The notes below the pieces were generated by a model that was given only the letters and a program-made list of their open reading frames with translations, searched no databases and was not told the origin of the DNA. Positions 25,202 through 43,686 of a stretch of DNA of 64,000 bases are shown in pieces. This DNA is from Mesorhizobium huakuii. GTDB lineage: Bacteria; Pseudomonadota; Alphaproteobacteria; Rhizobiales; Rhizobiaceae. Within the stretch, counting starts at the first letter, position 1, and the number at the start of each line of letters is the position of its first letter. The stretch is taken from positions 1-64,000 of the forward strand of contig NZ_BSNY01000017.1 of assembly GCF_030160235.1 (NCBI RefSeq), written 5' to 3'. A program made the position numbers and the translations under genes.

Positions 25202-26089
25202 CTAGGCGACGACGGTCAGCCGGCGCTTGCGCTGGTCCAGCGACACGATGGTCAGGCCGCTGGCCACCACCAGCAGGATGCCGCAGACCGCCAATGCATT
25301 GGGGAACTGGCCGAACACCAGCAGGCCCGAAATGACGGCCCAGACGGTGAAGCAGTAATAGAATGGCGCCACCGCGCTGGTCGGCCCGACGCGATAGGCC
25401 ATGAAGATGAAGAAATGGCCGAAGATCAGGAAAAGACCGGCGCCGGCCAGCAGCAGCAAATGGCGTGCTTCGGGCATCACCCAGCGCTCGGACGCCAGAT
25501 GCGCCGCACCGGCGCCCATCAGTACCACCACCACGGCGGAAATCGCCACGATCATCCCTGGCACCTCAGCGGCGACACGCCTCCCGGCAAGGTCGCGCGC
25601 GGCCGACAGCGCCGCGTTGCCGAGCGCCAGCAGGGCGTAGATCGAAATACCTTCCATGGTCGGCTGCGCCACCATCAGCGCGCCGATGAAGCCGAGCCCG
25701 ATCAGCGCCATCCGCTGGCCGCCGATGCGCTCGCCAAACAGGATCGACGAGCCGACCAGCATCAGCAGCGGCGTGATTTGTCCAAGCGCCGTGGAATCCG
25801 CGATCTGCATGTTGGCGAGCGCCACGACGTAGCAGAGGATCGCCGCCAGCTCGAGCAGGTTCCTGCGCAGCACATGGCCGTCGAAGATCAGCGGGATCTG
25901 TTTGCCGTAGCCCAGCAGGAACAACAGCGGGAAGCCCCAAAGCGCTGCCGCCACGCCGCGCAGGAACAGCACCTCGTAGGACGGCAGCCCCGCGGTCGCG
26001 AGTTTCATCATCGTATCGTTGACCAGGTACGAGCCGGTCGAGATGATCATGAACAGCGGGCCGCGGATTGAGACGGGGATGAATTGCAT
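25202..26089 (-). CDS. EamA/DMT-superfamily transporter
   Basis: A 295-residue polytopic inner-membrane protein with about ten hydrophobic helices in two homologous halves (each ~5), as in EamA exporters of metabolites or drugs. The start MQFIPVSIRGPLFMIISTGS enters helix 1 directly, and the conserved Pro/Arg segment LRGVAAALWGFPLLF follows helix 2. The substrate cannot be inferred. It is divergent from tuf, leaving a 294 bp gap that contains the tuf promoter region and a GGCCAAAA/TTTTGGCC stem at 26293-26320. Confidence 0.88.
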   Translation of the reverse strand: MQFIPVSIRGPLFMIISTGSYLVNDTMMKLATAGLPSYEVLFLRGVAAALWGFPLLFLLGYGKQIPLIFDGHVLRRNLLELAAILCYVVALANMQIADSTALGQITPLLMLVGSSILFGERIGGQRMALIGLGFIGALMVAQPTMEGISIYALLALGNAALSAARDLAGRRVAAEVPGMIVAISAVVVVLMGAGAAHLASERWVMPEARHLLLLAGAGLFLIFGHFFIFMAYRVGPTSAVAPFYYCFTVWAVISGLLVFGQFPNALAVCGILLVVASGLTIVSLDQRKRRLTVVA

Positions 26090-26383
26090 GGGGTCAGGAG
26101 ATCAGACCTCGGTGGCCGCCGCAATGGGCCATCAACTGGCCGTGATCGAGACAGGAATTGGCCGGCAAGGACATGAGATGCAGGCCTCGATCGATCGGCC
26201 TGTCAGCCATTCCATTTCCTCCATCGCCTTCCTATATCAGTGCCATCTCCCCGCAATCGGATCTAAGGTTCGGACTGAGTGAGACGGCACCCGGCCAAAA
26301 GACGCTTGTGTTTTTTGGCCTTTGTCGCTAATCGCCCCGCATTCGACTGAACTGAAGGTCAAGGCCGTCCAAGGAAAGAGACT

Positions 26384-27559
<1,176 letters not shown>

Positions 27560-27590
27560 TCGACACCGGCATTGGCCGGATCGACTAGGG

Positions 27591-27618
27591 AAAGGGCGGT
27601 CTTCGGCCGCCCTTTTTC
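27591..27618 (+). terminator. rho-independent terminator of tuf copy 1
   Basis: AAAGGGCGG (27591-27599) pairs with CCGCCCTTT (27607-27615) around a TCTTCGG-type loop, followed by TT. Strong and well placed 32 bp after the tuf stop. Confidence 0.9.
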
Positions 27619-27754
27619 GTTTGCGTAACTGCGTGACATCGGAACCGTGCCCACCCTGTTGCAAGCGCCACCACGGCAACTAGTATAGGTTGCATTGAGG
27701 GAGCTTTGCGAAAGAGTGGTTCCAGGGCGCTGTTTCGGCGAGAAGGGGTGGCGG

Positions 27755-29380
27755 TTGCGGGCACTGGTCCGTCTCATGCTGTTGGTCGCCGCGGTCCTGC
27801 CTGTCTCGGCGGCGCGGGCCCAGGAGCAGTCGCTGGACATCCCGCCGATGCGCTTCGTTGTCGTGCGCAGCAATGCGCCGGGCTGCGAGCCCAACTGTCC
27901 GGAATGGATATCGGCTGAAGGCACGATCGCGGCGGACACGCCGTCGCTCTTCAAACGCACGCTCAAAACGCTCAAGGGACGGCAACTGCCTGTCGTCGTC
28001 AGCTCGCCCGGCGGCAATGTCGATGCCGCACTCGCACTTGGCAGGATGATCCGCAAGAACAAGCTCGATATCGCCGTCGGCGTGACGGTTTTTTCCGGCT
28101 GCCAGCCGGAGGCGAAGGATTGCAGCGACAACAAGGGCAGGGCTGCAGACTATTTCGGCATGGCTTTTGACGATGGGGCCATGTGCAATTCTGCCTGTCC
28201 GCTGATGTTTTCCGGCGGTGTCCGCCGCGTGGTCGGAGATTTCGCCTATCTCGGCGTCCACCAGATCACCACCACCTACAAGCGCGAAAAGCTGCTCTAC
28301 CGGACCACCTACCGTATCGTAAACGGTAGGAAGAAGATCATCAGCACCAAGGTCGTCAGCCGCAAGAACGCGGGCAGCTACAAGACCTATGAGATGAGCA
28401 AGGCGGTCGAGAAAACGCTATCGGCCTATCTGAAGGAGATGGGGATAGGCGACGGCGTGCTTGAGATGATGAAGGCCACGCCGGCCAGCGACATCCGCCA
28501 GATCGCGCTCGACGATATGCTGACGATGAAGTTGGTGACCAGCCGCGACGCGGTGGATCTGTTGACCTCCGCCAGCCTGTGCGCGCCGCAACAGCCTGCC
28601 GCGAATTGCCGGAAGACACCGAGCCCTGCAAACGATGCGACGCCATCGGCCGCTGCGATCGCCAAGCCCAGGGATGTCGTGCCGGTTGGACCGGAAACCG
28701 CGAAGGCCGGTGCGGAGATGCGCTTTGTCGTGGTTCGCGGTAGCAATCCGCTGTGCAATCCCGACTGTCCGGAATGGATATCGGCGGAAGGCGCGATCAC
28801 GAGCCAGACGCCGCAGAAGTTGCGCCAATTGCTCGCCACGCTTGGCAATCGGCGCCTGCCCGTCGTGATCAGCTCGCGGGGCGGCGACCTGTCCGGCGCG
28901 CTGGCCGCGGGCCGGCTTGTCCGCGAGAGGAAGCTCGACGTCGCCGTGGGCCGGACCGATTTCGTCGATTGCGACCCAGGGGCATGGAATTGCCTGGCCA
29001 AGGAGGGCGCCTATGCCGGGTTGAGCATCGATGCGGGCGTCGAATGCGATTCGGCCTGTGCGCTGATGCTTGCCGGCGGTGCGAGAAGGCTTGTCGGTCC
29101 GCAGGCTCGGCTCAGCCTGTACTCGATGGGACAGAAGCAGATGGTCAAGGCGTATCTCGAGGAGATGGCGATCGGTCCCGCTCTGTTCAGAACGATCGCG
29201 GGGCGGTCGGCCGAGCAGCAGCTTGAACCGGACATCATGCTGAAGGCGGGACTGACAACGGGACCGCAATCGGTCGACGCACTGACCGGCGCCACGATCT
29301 GCAAGGCTGTTCCCAGGCCCGACAATTGCCGCGGCCTGCCGCCTGCCAATGCGGCGGCCGACGCGCCCGCGAGGCTGTAG
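27755..29380 (+). CDS. exported protein with two tandem ClpP-like domains (COG3904-like)
   Basis: I choose the TTG at 27755, preceded by GAGAAGGGG, because it begins a good signal peptide (LRALVRLMLLVAAVLPVSAARA); a TTG 60 nt upstream lacks a site. The 541-residue product has two homologous halves, from ~32 and ~322, each with MRFVVVR, CPEWISAEG, a Gly-rich SSxGG (83-87, 373-377), C-x-SAC (Ser146, Ser433) and GGxRRxVG. This is the ClpP/crotonase-like arrangement of a periplasmic family known as COG3904. Domain 1 has His169 in GVHQ as a candidate catalytic base; domain 2 has Tyr456 there, so it is probably inactive. Paired Cys suggest disulfides. Confidence 0.8.
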   Translation: MRALVRLMLLVAAVLPVSAARAQEQSLDIPPMRFVVVRSNAPGCEPNCPEWISAEGTIAADTPSLFKRTLKTLKGRQLPVVVSSPGGNVDAALALGRMIRKNKLDIAVGVTVFSGCQPEAKDCSDNKGRAADYFGMAFDDGAMCNSACPLMFSGGVRRVVGDFAYLGVHQITTTYKREKLLYRTTYRIVNGRKKIISTKVVSRKNAGSYKTYEMSKAVEKTLSAYLKEMGIGDGVLEMMKATPASDIRQIALDDMLTMKLVTSRDAVDLLTSASLCAPQQPAANCRKTPSPANDATPSAAAIAKPRDVVPVGPETAKAGAEMRFVVVRGSNPLCNPDCPEWISAEGAITSQTPQKLRQLLATLGNRRLPVVISSRGGDLSGALAAGRLVRERKLDVAVGRTDFVDCDPGAWNCLAKEGAYAGLSIDAGVECDSACALMLAGGARRLVGPQARLSLYSMGQKQMVKAYLEEMAIGPALFRTIAGRSAEQQLEPDIMLKAGLTTGPQSVDALTGATICKAVPRPDNCRGLPPANAAADAPARL

Positions 29381-29478
29381 CTCGGCTTCGGAAACTGGCC
29401 ATCGAGGCAGGTTGAGATGTCTTCGATCTTTCCGCTATCGTCGCGGCCGGTGGCGCCGGGGCTGGCGGAGGATCGATA

Positions 29479-29964
29479 ATGAGCCGGGATGTTCCGACAC
29501 TCTACGAATGGGCCGGCGGCAACGATGCACTGAACCGGCTGACGCAGACCTTCTATGACAAGGTGGCAAAGGATCCGGTTGTCGGGCCGGTATTCAAGGC
29601 GATGTCGCCGGACCATCCCGCCCATGTCGCGGCCTTCATCGGTGAAGTGTTCGGCGGGCCGAAGACCTATAGCGAGAAATTCGGCGGCCACCGCGAGATG
29701 GTCATGCATCACCTGGGCAAGCATTTGACGGAAGAGCAGCGGCGCCGCTGGATCAACCTGCTCGCCGACGCCGCCGACGAGGCCGGCTTGCCGGACGATC
29801 CCGAATTCCGCTCGGCCTTCATGGGCTATGTCGAATGGGGATCGCGTTTGGCCAAGATGAACTCCAATCTCGGCGAGACCTGCGATCCCGAAACCGAACC
29901 GATGCCGGCCTGGGGCTGGGGCGTGCCTGGCGGGCCGTACACGCCGCCGGCCGGGAAATCGTAG
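29479..29964 (+). CDS. group II truncated haemoglobin
   Basis: A 161-residue oxygen-binding globin of the short 2-over-2 type. Recognised by TLYEWAGG, LTQTFYDKVAKDPVVGPVF, FIGEVFGGPKTYSEKFGG, MVMHHLGKHL and RRWINLLADAADEAGLP. I assign His78 as the proximal haem ligand because it precedes Trp91 (G8) by 13 residues, as in group II. The C-terminal ~35 residues are a Pro/Gly-rich extension (MPAWGWGVPGGPYTPP) common in rhizobial homologues. It may serve in O2 or NO chemistry. It reads away from the ClpP-like gene after a 98 bp gap. Confidence 0.9.
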   Translation: MSRDVPTLYEWAGGNDALNRLTQTFYDKVAKDPVVGPVFKAMSPDHPAHVAAFIGEVFGGPKTYSEKFGGHREMVMHHLGKHLTEEQRRRWINLLADAADEAGLPDDPEFRSAFMGYVEWGSRLAKMNSNLGETCDPETEPMPAWGWGVPGGPYTPPAGKS

Positions 29965-29966
29965 CG

Positions 29967-30203
29967 GTTGCGAACAGGCCGATCCTGCGCTTGCGGCTGT
30001 CCGCTGGGCAGAGCGCCGAGATCACCACCGCCTTTATCGAATTCCCGGCGCTCACCGTCGTCAGCAACCCGCAGCGCTACACATGTCTCGATGAGGGCAG
30101 GCGATATCTCTATGAATCGCGCGCCAGCGGCTTCAGCCGCGAACTCGAGATCGACCGCGATGGGCTGGTCATTACCTATCCCGATTCCTGGCAAAGGGGA
30201 TGA
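29967..30203 (+). pseudogene. C-terminal part of a putative glycolipid-binding protein
   Basis: The frame from ~29967 encodes VANRPILRLRLSAGQSAEIT, then VVSNPQRYTCLDEGRRYLYE and LEIDRDGLVITYPDSWQRG. This matches my memory of the C-terminal half of the glycolipid-binding family (PF06475), whose full proteins are ~180 residues. There is no ATG, GTG or TTG with a ribosome-binding site at the expected start; in-frame starts lie inside the haemoglobin gene. It could be a remnant or a short gene coupled to the haemoglobin stop. Boundaries are approximate. Confidence 0.45.
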
Positions 30204-30285
30204 AGGCGCGTTTGCGTGCAAACCACTCTTTACAGACAGCGCGGAAGCTTTTAGGAAGCCCCTGCTGCGCCGAGGCGCGCACGAT

Positions 30286-30361
<76 letters not shown>

Positions 30362-30425
30362 TTTTCCAAAATGGCCATCAGAAACGATAATTCCGCGGGC
30401 CGCCCTTTGAAAATCGGCGACACGC

Positions 30426-30454
30426 TTGCCATATTAGCCCGATTGGGGCATAAG
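30426..30454 (+). promoter_or_regulatory. candidate promoter of the secE-nusG operon
   Basis: TTGCCA (30426-30431) and CATAAG (30449-30454) are 17 bp apart in the 364 bp gap between tRNA-Trp and secE. A second pair, TTGCGT and TATGTA with a 17-bp spacer, lies nearer secE at about 30523-30551. Otherwise this gap holds no gene I can support. Confidence 0.4.
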
Positions 30455-30725
30455 GGCGCCATAGCCGGGACGGAACGACTGGATGGTTCCGAGGCGGCGT
30501 TTGGTCATAAAGCGGACACTTGCCACTTGCGTGGATCAAGAATCGGTTTTATGTAGACAGAACAGACACGCGACGCGTGGAGCTGGGAAGCCGGCTTTAC
30601 GCGTCTGATTTGCATGGGCGAAATGATTGCGCTGATTCGGCGCGAGACTGGGCTCAGGCGGCACGTCCCGGCCAGCGGGATCATCCAGGGGACCCGGCCA
30701 ACGGGTCTTGAAGACAGAGCGGCAT

Positions 30726-30929
30726 ATGGCTTCGAAAACCACAAATCCTTTCGTCTTTCTCCAGCAGGTTCGCTCGGAGACCGCCAAGGTGACTTGGCCG
30801 TCGCGGCGCGAAACGATGATCTCGACGGTGATGGTTCTGGCCTTCGCTGTGATTGCGATGATCTTTTTCTTTAGCGCCGATCAGTTGATGGGCCTCGCGA
30901 TCGAACAGATTCTGGGCATTGGACGCTAA
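30726..30929 (+). CDS. secE: preprotein translocase subunit SecE
   Basis: A 67-residue essential partner of SecY in the inner-membrane translocon. The short form has one membrane helix (TVMVLAFAVIAMIFFFSADQ) after the amphipathic segment FLQQVRSETAKVTWPSRRET, which includes the conserved VxWPSRxE motif. I start at 30726 (MASKTTNPF); an ATG six codons upstream is less typical. nusG follows after 29 bp. Confidence 0.96.
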   Translation: MASKTTNPFVFLQQVRSETAKVTWPSRRETMISTVMVLAFAVIAMIFFFSADQLMGLAIEQILGIGR

Positions 30930-30958
30930 GTCCGGCGACTACGGAGAAGTCTAAAAAA

Positions 30959-31486
30959 ATGGCTGCGCGCTGGTACATCGTCCACGCTTATTCGAACTTT
31001 GAAAAGAAGGTCGCCGAGGACATCGAGAACAAGGCCAAGCAGAAGGGCCTGTCCGCCGATATCGAGCAGATCGTGGTGCCGACCGAGAAGGTGGTCGAGG
31101 TTCGTCGCGGCCGCAAGGTCGATGCCGAGCGCAAGTTCTTCCCGGGCTACGTGCTCCTGAAGGCCAATTTGACCGACGCCGTGTTCTCGCTGGTGAAGAA
31201 CACGCCGAAGGTCACCGGCTTTCTCGGTGACTCCAAGCCGGTGCCGATCACCGAGGCGGAAGCGCAGCGCATCCTGAACCAGGTGCAGGAAGGCGTCGAG
31301 CGCCCGAAGCCCTCGGTCACTTTCGAGATCGGCGAGGCGATCCGCGTCTCGGACGGTCCTTTCGCGTCCTTCAACGGCTTCGTCCAGGAAGTGGACGAGG
31401 AGAGGGCGCGGCTCAAGGTGGAAGTTTCGATCTTCGGGCGCGCCGTGCCTGTCGATCTGGAATTCGGACAGGTCGAAAAGGGCTGA
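30959..31486 (+). CDS. nusG: transcription termination/antitermination factor NusG
   Basis: 175 residues. The NGN domain starts RWYIVHAYSNFEKKVAEDI, with the FFPGYVLLKAN and TPKVTGFLGD segments that bind RNA polymerase. The C-terminal KOW domain (FASFNGFVQEVDEERARLKV) binds Rho or S10. It is cotranscribed with secE and followed by the rplK unit after 189 bp. Confidence 0.98.
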   Translation: MAARWYIVHAYSNFEKKVAEDIENKAKQKGLSADIEQIVVPTEKVVEVRRGRKVDAERKFFPGYVLLKANLTDAVFSLVKNTPKVTGFLGDSKPVPITEAEAQRILNQVQEGVERPKPSVTFEIGEAIRVSDGPFASFNGFVQEVDEERARLKVEVSIFGRAVPVDLEFGQVEKG

Positions 31487-31675
31487 TCCGAAATCCCTGA
31501 TGTTGGGCCGGCGCCGCCGGTCTGGCGATCAGGGGAGGCGGTGCGGAAACGCATGGCCTGAGAACGGTGGGAGGCGAATGTGGCTTTAGCCGGCCACGCG
31601 AACCGCACCACCAGACTGCAACCGCCGGTGTTTCCCCTGACGATGGGGCCGGCATAGACAAAGGCAGGAAAAGAG

Positions 31676-32104
31676 ATGGCTAAGAAAATTGCAGGCCAGC
31701 TCAAGCTTCAGGTCTCCGCGGGTTCGGCTACGCCGTCGCCCCCGATCGGCCCGGCGCTTGGTCAGCGCGGCATCAACATCATGGAGTTCTGCAAGGCGTT
31801 CAACGCGCAGACCCAGGAAATGGAAAAGGGATCGCCGGTTCCGGTCGTCATCACCTACTACCAGGACAAGTCGTTCACCTTCGTCATGAAGACGCCGCCG
31901 GTGAGCTACTTCCTGAAGAAGGCCGCGAACCTGAAGTCGGGCTCGAAGGAGCCGGGCAAGGTCAAGGCTGGCACCGTTTCGCGCGACAAGGTGCGTGAAA
32001 TCGCGACCGCCAAGATGAAGGATCTGAACGCAAACGACGTCGAGGCGGCCATGCGCATGGTCGAGGGCTCCGCCCGCTCGATGGGTCTGGAAGTGGTGGG
32101 CTGA
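31676..32104 (+). CDS. rplK: 50S ribosomal protein L11
   Basis: 142 residues ([20 protein letters not shown]) with the Pro-rich N-terminal region [20 protein letters not shown], which contacts the GTPase centre and thiostrepton site, and the C-terminal rRNA-binding domain ending [11 protein letters not shown]. The 189 bp upstream of it contains GC-rich inverted repeats that could form the autoregulatory leader where L1 binds, as in other bacteria (inference). rplA begins 4 bp after its stop. Confidence 0.98.
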   Translation: MAKKIAGQLKLQVSAGSATPSPPIGPALGQRGINIMEFCKAFNAQTQEMEKGSPVPVVITYYQDKSFTFVMKTPPVSYFLKKAANLKSGSKEPGKVKAGTVSRDKVREIATAKMKDLNANDVEAAMRMVEGSARSMGLEVVG

Positions 32105-32108
32105 GATC

Positions 32109-32807
<699 letters not shown>

Positions 32808-32854
32808 TCAAGACCATTTGGATCGGCCGCGGGAAGGCCGGTCCGTGATTGAAT

Positions 32855-33005
32855 TCCGGGTCTCGGATTTATCCTGGACCCGGTACCGGAAGTCGAAAGG
32901 CTTCCGGACATCCTGTCCGAGATTGCAGGCGGCCCAAAAGCCTTAATTCATGTGGGCCTGCATGAGACGGGTGAAGACCCGACAACGGAGCGAATGCTCC
33001 AATGA
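32855..33005 (+). promoter_or_regulatory. ribosomal protein L10 leader (rplJL autoregulation)
   Basis: The 392 bp gap before rplJ contains stacked inverted repeats: CCGGGTC/GACCCGG at 32857-32883, GGAAG/CTTCC, GGAC/GTCC, then GCAGG and CCCA pairing with TGGGCCTGC around a CTTAAT loop region, followed by AGACGGGTGAAGACCCG. The order GCAGG...CTTAAT...CCTGC-x-GAGACGG resembles the E. coli L10 leader, where the L10(L12)4 complex binds to repress rplJL. The remaining ~190 bases before rplJ hold no gene I can support. Confidence 0.65.
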
Positions 33006-33199
33006 AAGGTTCGAACCGTGTTTGCCTTTTGTCTGCGCATCGTTGGCTTGCCGGCGGTGTGGCGAAAGGGGGCAGGATCCTCGAGCGTCGTTCGGGAGAT
33101 CCGTTACTGGATGGCCCGGCCGGCAAAAAGGCAACCCGACGCCTGTCCTCGAAATGAGATGTTCTCATTGACGGGATTGGGGTCAACTGGAGATAGGCA

Positions 33200-33718
33200 G
33201 TGGACAGAGCGGAAAAACGCGAACTCGTCACGGGCCTGAACGAAGCGTTCGGAAACGCAGGTTCAGTGGTCGTGGCCCACTATGCCGGTATCACCGTCGC
33301 GCAAATGAACGACCTTCGGTCGAAAATGCGCGCCGCCGGTGGCACCGTTAAAGTCGCGAAGAACCGTCTCGCCAAAATCGCTCTTCAGGGCACGGACTCC
33401 GCATCGATCATCGACCTGTTCAAGGGACAGACGCTGATTGCTTATTCGGAGGATCCGATTGCGGCGCCGAAGGTCGCGTCCGATTTCGCCAAGGGAAATG
33501 ACAAGCTCGTCATTCTCGGCGGCGCAATGGGCACCACCTCGCTCAATGCCGACGGTGTGAAGGCACTCGCCACACTTCCGTCGCTCGATGAGCTGCGCGC
33601 CAGGCTGGTTGGCATGATCGCCACGCCGGCAACCCGGATCGCCCAGATCGTCAATGCGCCAGCGGCTTCGGTCGCGCGCGTCATCGGCGCTTACGCCCGG
33701 AAGGACGAGGCGGCATGA
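33200..33718 (+). CDS. rplJ: 50S ribosomal protein L10
   Basis: 172 residues ([18 protein letters not shown]), base of the L7/L12 stalk. Signature segments: [33 protein letters not shown], and a C-terminal helix ([20 protein letters not shown]) that carries the L7/L12 dimers. Preceded by the leader and followed after 54 bp by rplL, so it is probably translationally controlled by the leader. Confidence 0.98.
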   Translation: MDRAEKRELVTGLNEAFGNAGSVVVAHYAGITVAQMNDLRSKMRAAGGTVKVAKNRLAKIALQGTDSASIIDLFKGQTLIAYSEDPIAAPKVASDFAKGNDKLVILGGAMGTTSLNADGVKALATLPSLDELRARLVGMIATPATRIAQIVNAPAASVARVIGAYARKDEAA

Positions 33719-33772
33719 GGCCGTTCCTCGCTATCAAAAACACACGTTCGAACCTAACGAAGGAATACAACA

Positions 33773-34150
33773 ATGGCTGATCTCGCAAAGATCGTAGACG
33801 ACCTTTCGAAGCTGACCGTCCTCGAGGCGGCCGAGCTGTCGAAGCTTCTGGAAGAAAAGTGGGGCGTTTCGGCTGCTGCTCCGGTGGCGGTTGCCGCTGC
33901 TGGCGGCGCTGCCGCTGCTGCTGCTCCGGCCGAGGAAAAGACGGAATTCGACGTCGTCCTCACCGACGCTGGCGCTCAGAAGATCAACGTCATCAAGGAA
34001 GTCCGCGCCATCACCGGTCTTGGCCTCAAGGAAGCCAAGGACCTGGTTGAAGCGGCTCCGAAGCCGGTCAAGGAAGGCGTTTCCAAGGCCGACGCCGACA
34101 AGTTCAAGGCCCAGCTGGAAGCAGCCGGCGCCAAGGTCGACCTGAAGTAA
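33773..34150 (+). CDS. rplL: 50S ribosomal protein L7/L12
   Basis: 125 residues: N-terminal dimerisation helices ([23 protein letters not shown]), an Ala/Pro-rich hinge at ~38-55, then the factor-binding domain ([40 protein letters not shown]). AAGGAATACAACA precedes the ATG. High expression is typical of the stalk protein. Confidence 0.98.
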   Translation: MADLAKIVDDLSKLTVLEAAELSKLLEEKWGVSAAAPVAVAAAGGAAAAAAPAEEKTEFDVVLTDAGAQKINVIKEVRAITGLGLKEAKDLVEAAPKPVKEGVSKADADKFKAQLEAAGAKVDLK

Positions 34151-34160
34151 GCGTAAAAGC

Positions 34161-34185
34161 GGCGGGCGGCCTCGCGCCGTCCGCC
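34161..34185 (+). terminator. hairpin between rplL and rpoB (attenuator-like)
   Basis: GGCGGGCGGC (34161-34170) pairs with GCCGTCCGCC (34176-34185) over ten positions with one G-U, loop CTCGC. No T-run follows, so it is more likely a partial attenuator or RNase III processing site, as found between rplL and rpoB in other bacteria, than a full terminator. Confidence 0.55.
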
Positions 34186-34400
34186 ACTCCCTTCGCCTGG
34201 AGGGAGGACGCGTAGCGCGAGATGTACGAGAACCTCTTTCCTGAGGGCCGCAACCGGCCTTCAGGAAACCGGTTTTCTCCCGTTTTAGCCGGCCGCCGAA
34301 AGGCGAACGGAGAACAGACAGAGAGCCGCCGCCCAGGCGGCTCGGTATGCAAGGCGGACCGCGGCGAGGTCCGTCCCGAGTTTAGAGCTAAGGAGCGACG

Positions 34401-38537
<4,137 letters not shown>

Positions 38538-38544
38538 GGCTAGC

Positions 38545-38570
38545 GCGCGCCGCACGAAGTTGCGGCGCGC
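38545..38570 (+). repeat. perfect 10-bp hairpin between rpoB and rpoC
   Basis: GCGCGCCGCA (38545-38554) and TGCGGCGCGC (38561-38570) are exact complements around CGAAGT, just after the rpoB stop. Without a T-run it should not terminate; it may be an RNA processing or stability element. Confidence 0.7.
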
Positions 38571-38667
38571 CAACGGAATTCGACGGCCGGTGGCCGACAA
38601 AGACGGCGGGCGTTTGGCCCGCGACTAGATGCAAGGGGCTTTCGAGGACCCCGAAAAGGAGAACGGC

Positions 38668-42864
<4,197 letters not shown>

Positions 42865-42893
42865 GCGCGGCGGCAACAGATCTCAGGCAACTG

Positions 42894-42922
42894 GGCCGTC
42901 GGGGCAACCTGGCGGCCTTTTT
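42894..42922 (+). terminator. strong rho-independent terminator after rpoC
   Basis: GGCCGTCGGG (42894-42903) pairs with CCTGGCGGCC (42908-42917) over ten positions including two G-U, closed by a GCAA loop and followed by TTTTTG. A second perfect hairpin (CCGCCGCGC/GCGCGGCGG, 42851-42873) overlaps the rpoC stop codon. Confidence 0.93.
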
Positions 42923-43018
42923 GTTTTCTGGACGTGGCGAAATTGGTATCCGTGGTGGTAAGAGAGGTCCCCGCCGGGCCTACCTTTCCGCATTTCGGCT
43001 TCGATCGGAGAAGAAACG

Positions 43019-43683
43019 ATGAGCAGGAAGACCTGGGCCGCAGTCGACGACTACATCGTTGATACCCTGTTCGAAGCGGATCCCTCCCTCGACGCTGTTC
43101 TGGCCGCCAACCGTGACCAAGGCCTGCCACCGATCGACGTCTCGCCGGCGCAGGGCAAGCTGCTTTCGCTTCTCACACGCACCGGGGCGCGAAGAAGGTT
43201 CTCGAAATTGGTACGCTGGGCGGCTATTCGACGATCTGGATGGCGCGGGCCTTGCCCATGGACGGCAAGATCGTGACGCTTGAGCTCGACCCGCATCACG
43301 CCAAGGTGGCGCGGTCGAATTTCGAACGGGCAGGAGTGTCGGAGCGGGTGGATCTGCGGGTTGGGCCGGCCCTTGAATCGCTGGCCGCGCTAAGCGCTGA
43401 AAATGCCGGGCCATTCGATCTCATCTTCATCGACGCCGACAAGCCGAACAACCCGAACTATCTGTCCTGCGCCATGCGGCTTTCTAGGCCGGGGACAGTG
43501 ATCATCTGCGACAATGTCATCCGCGACGGCGCGGTGCTCGAAGGTGATGGCCATGACGCCAATGTCGTAGGCGCCCGGGCGGCATTCTCGTTCATCGGCG
43601 GCGACAAGCGCCTGGATGGCACCGCCATCCAGACCGTCGGCGCCAAGGGTTATGACGGCTTCGCGATTGCGATTGTCAGTTGA
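43019..43683 (+). pseudogene. O-methyltransferase, single-base frameshift
   Basis: The first part (SRKTWAAVDDYIVDTLFEAD to LLSLLTRTG) and the second part (MARALPMDGKIVTLELDPHH to the C-terminus) are two frames of one SAM-dependent O-methyltransferase of the caffeoyl-CoA OMT type, ~222 residues. Adding one G in the GGGG run at 43184-43187 restores ...TRTGGAKKVLEIGTLGGYST..., including the SAM-binding EIGTLGGYS motif. DLIFIDADKPNN and ICDNVIRDG in the second part are intact metal-site motifs. It is either a recent pseudogene or a sequencing error in a homopolymer. Confidence 0.85.
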
Positions 43684-43686
43684 AAG

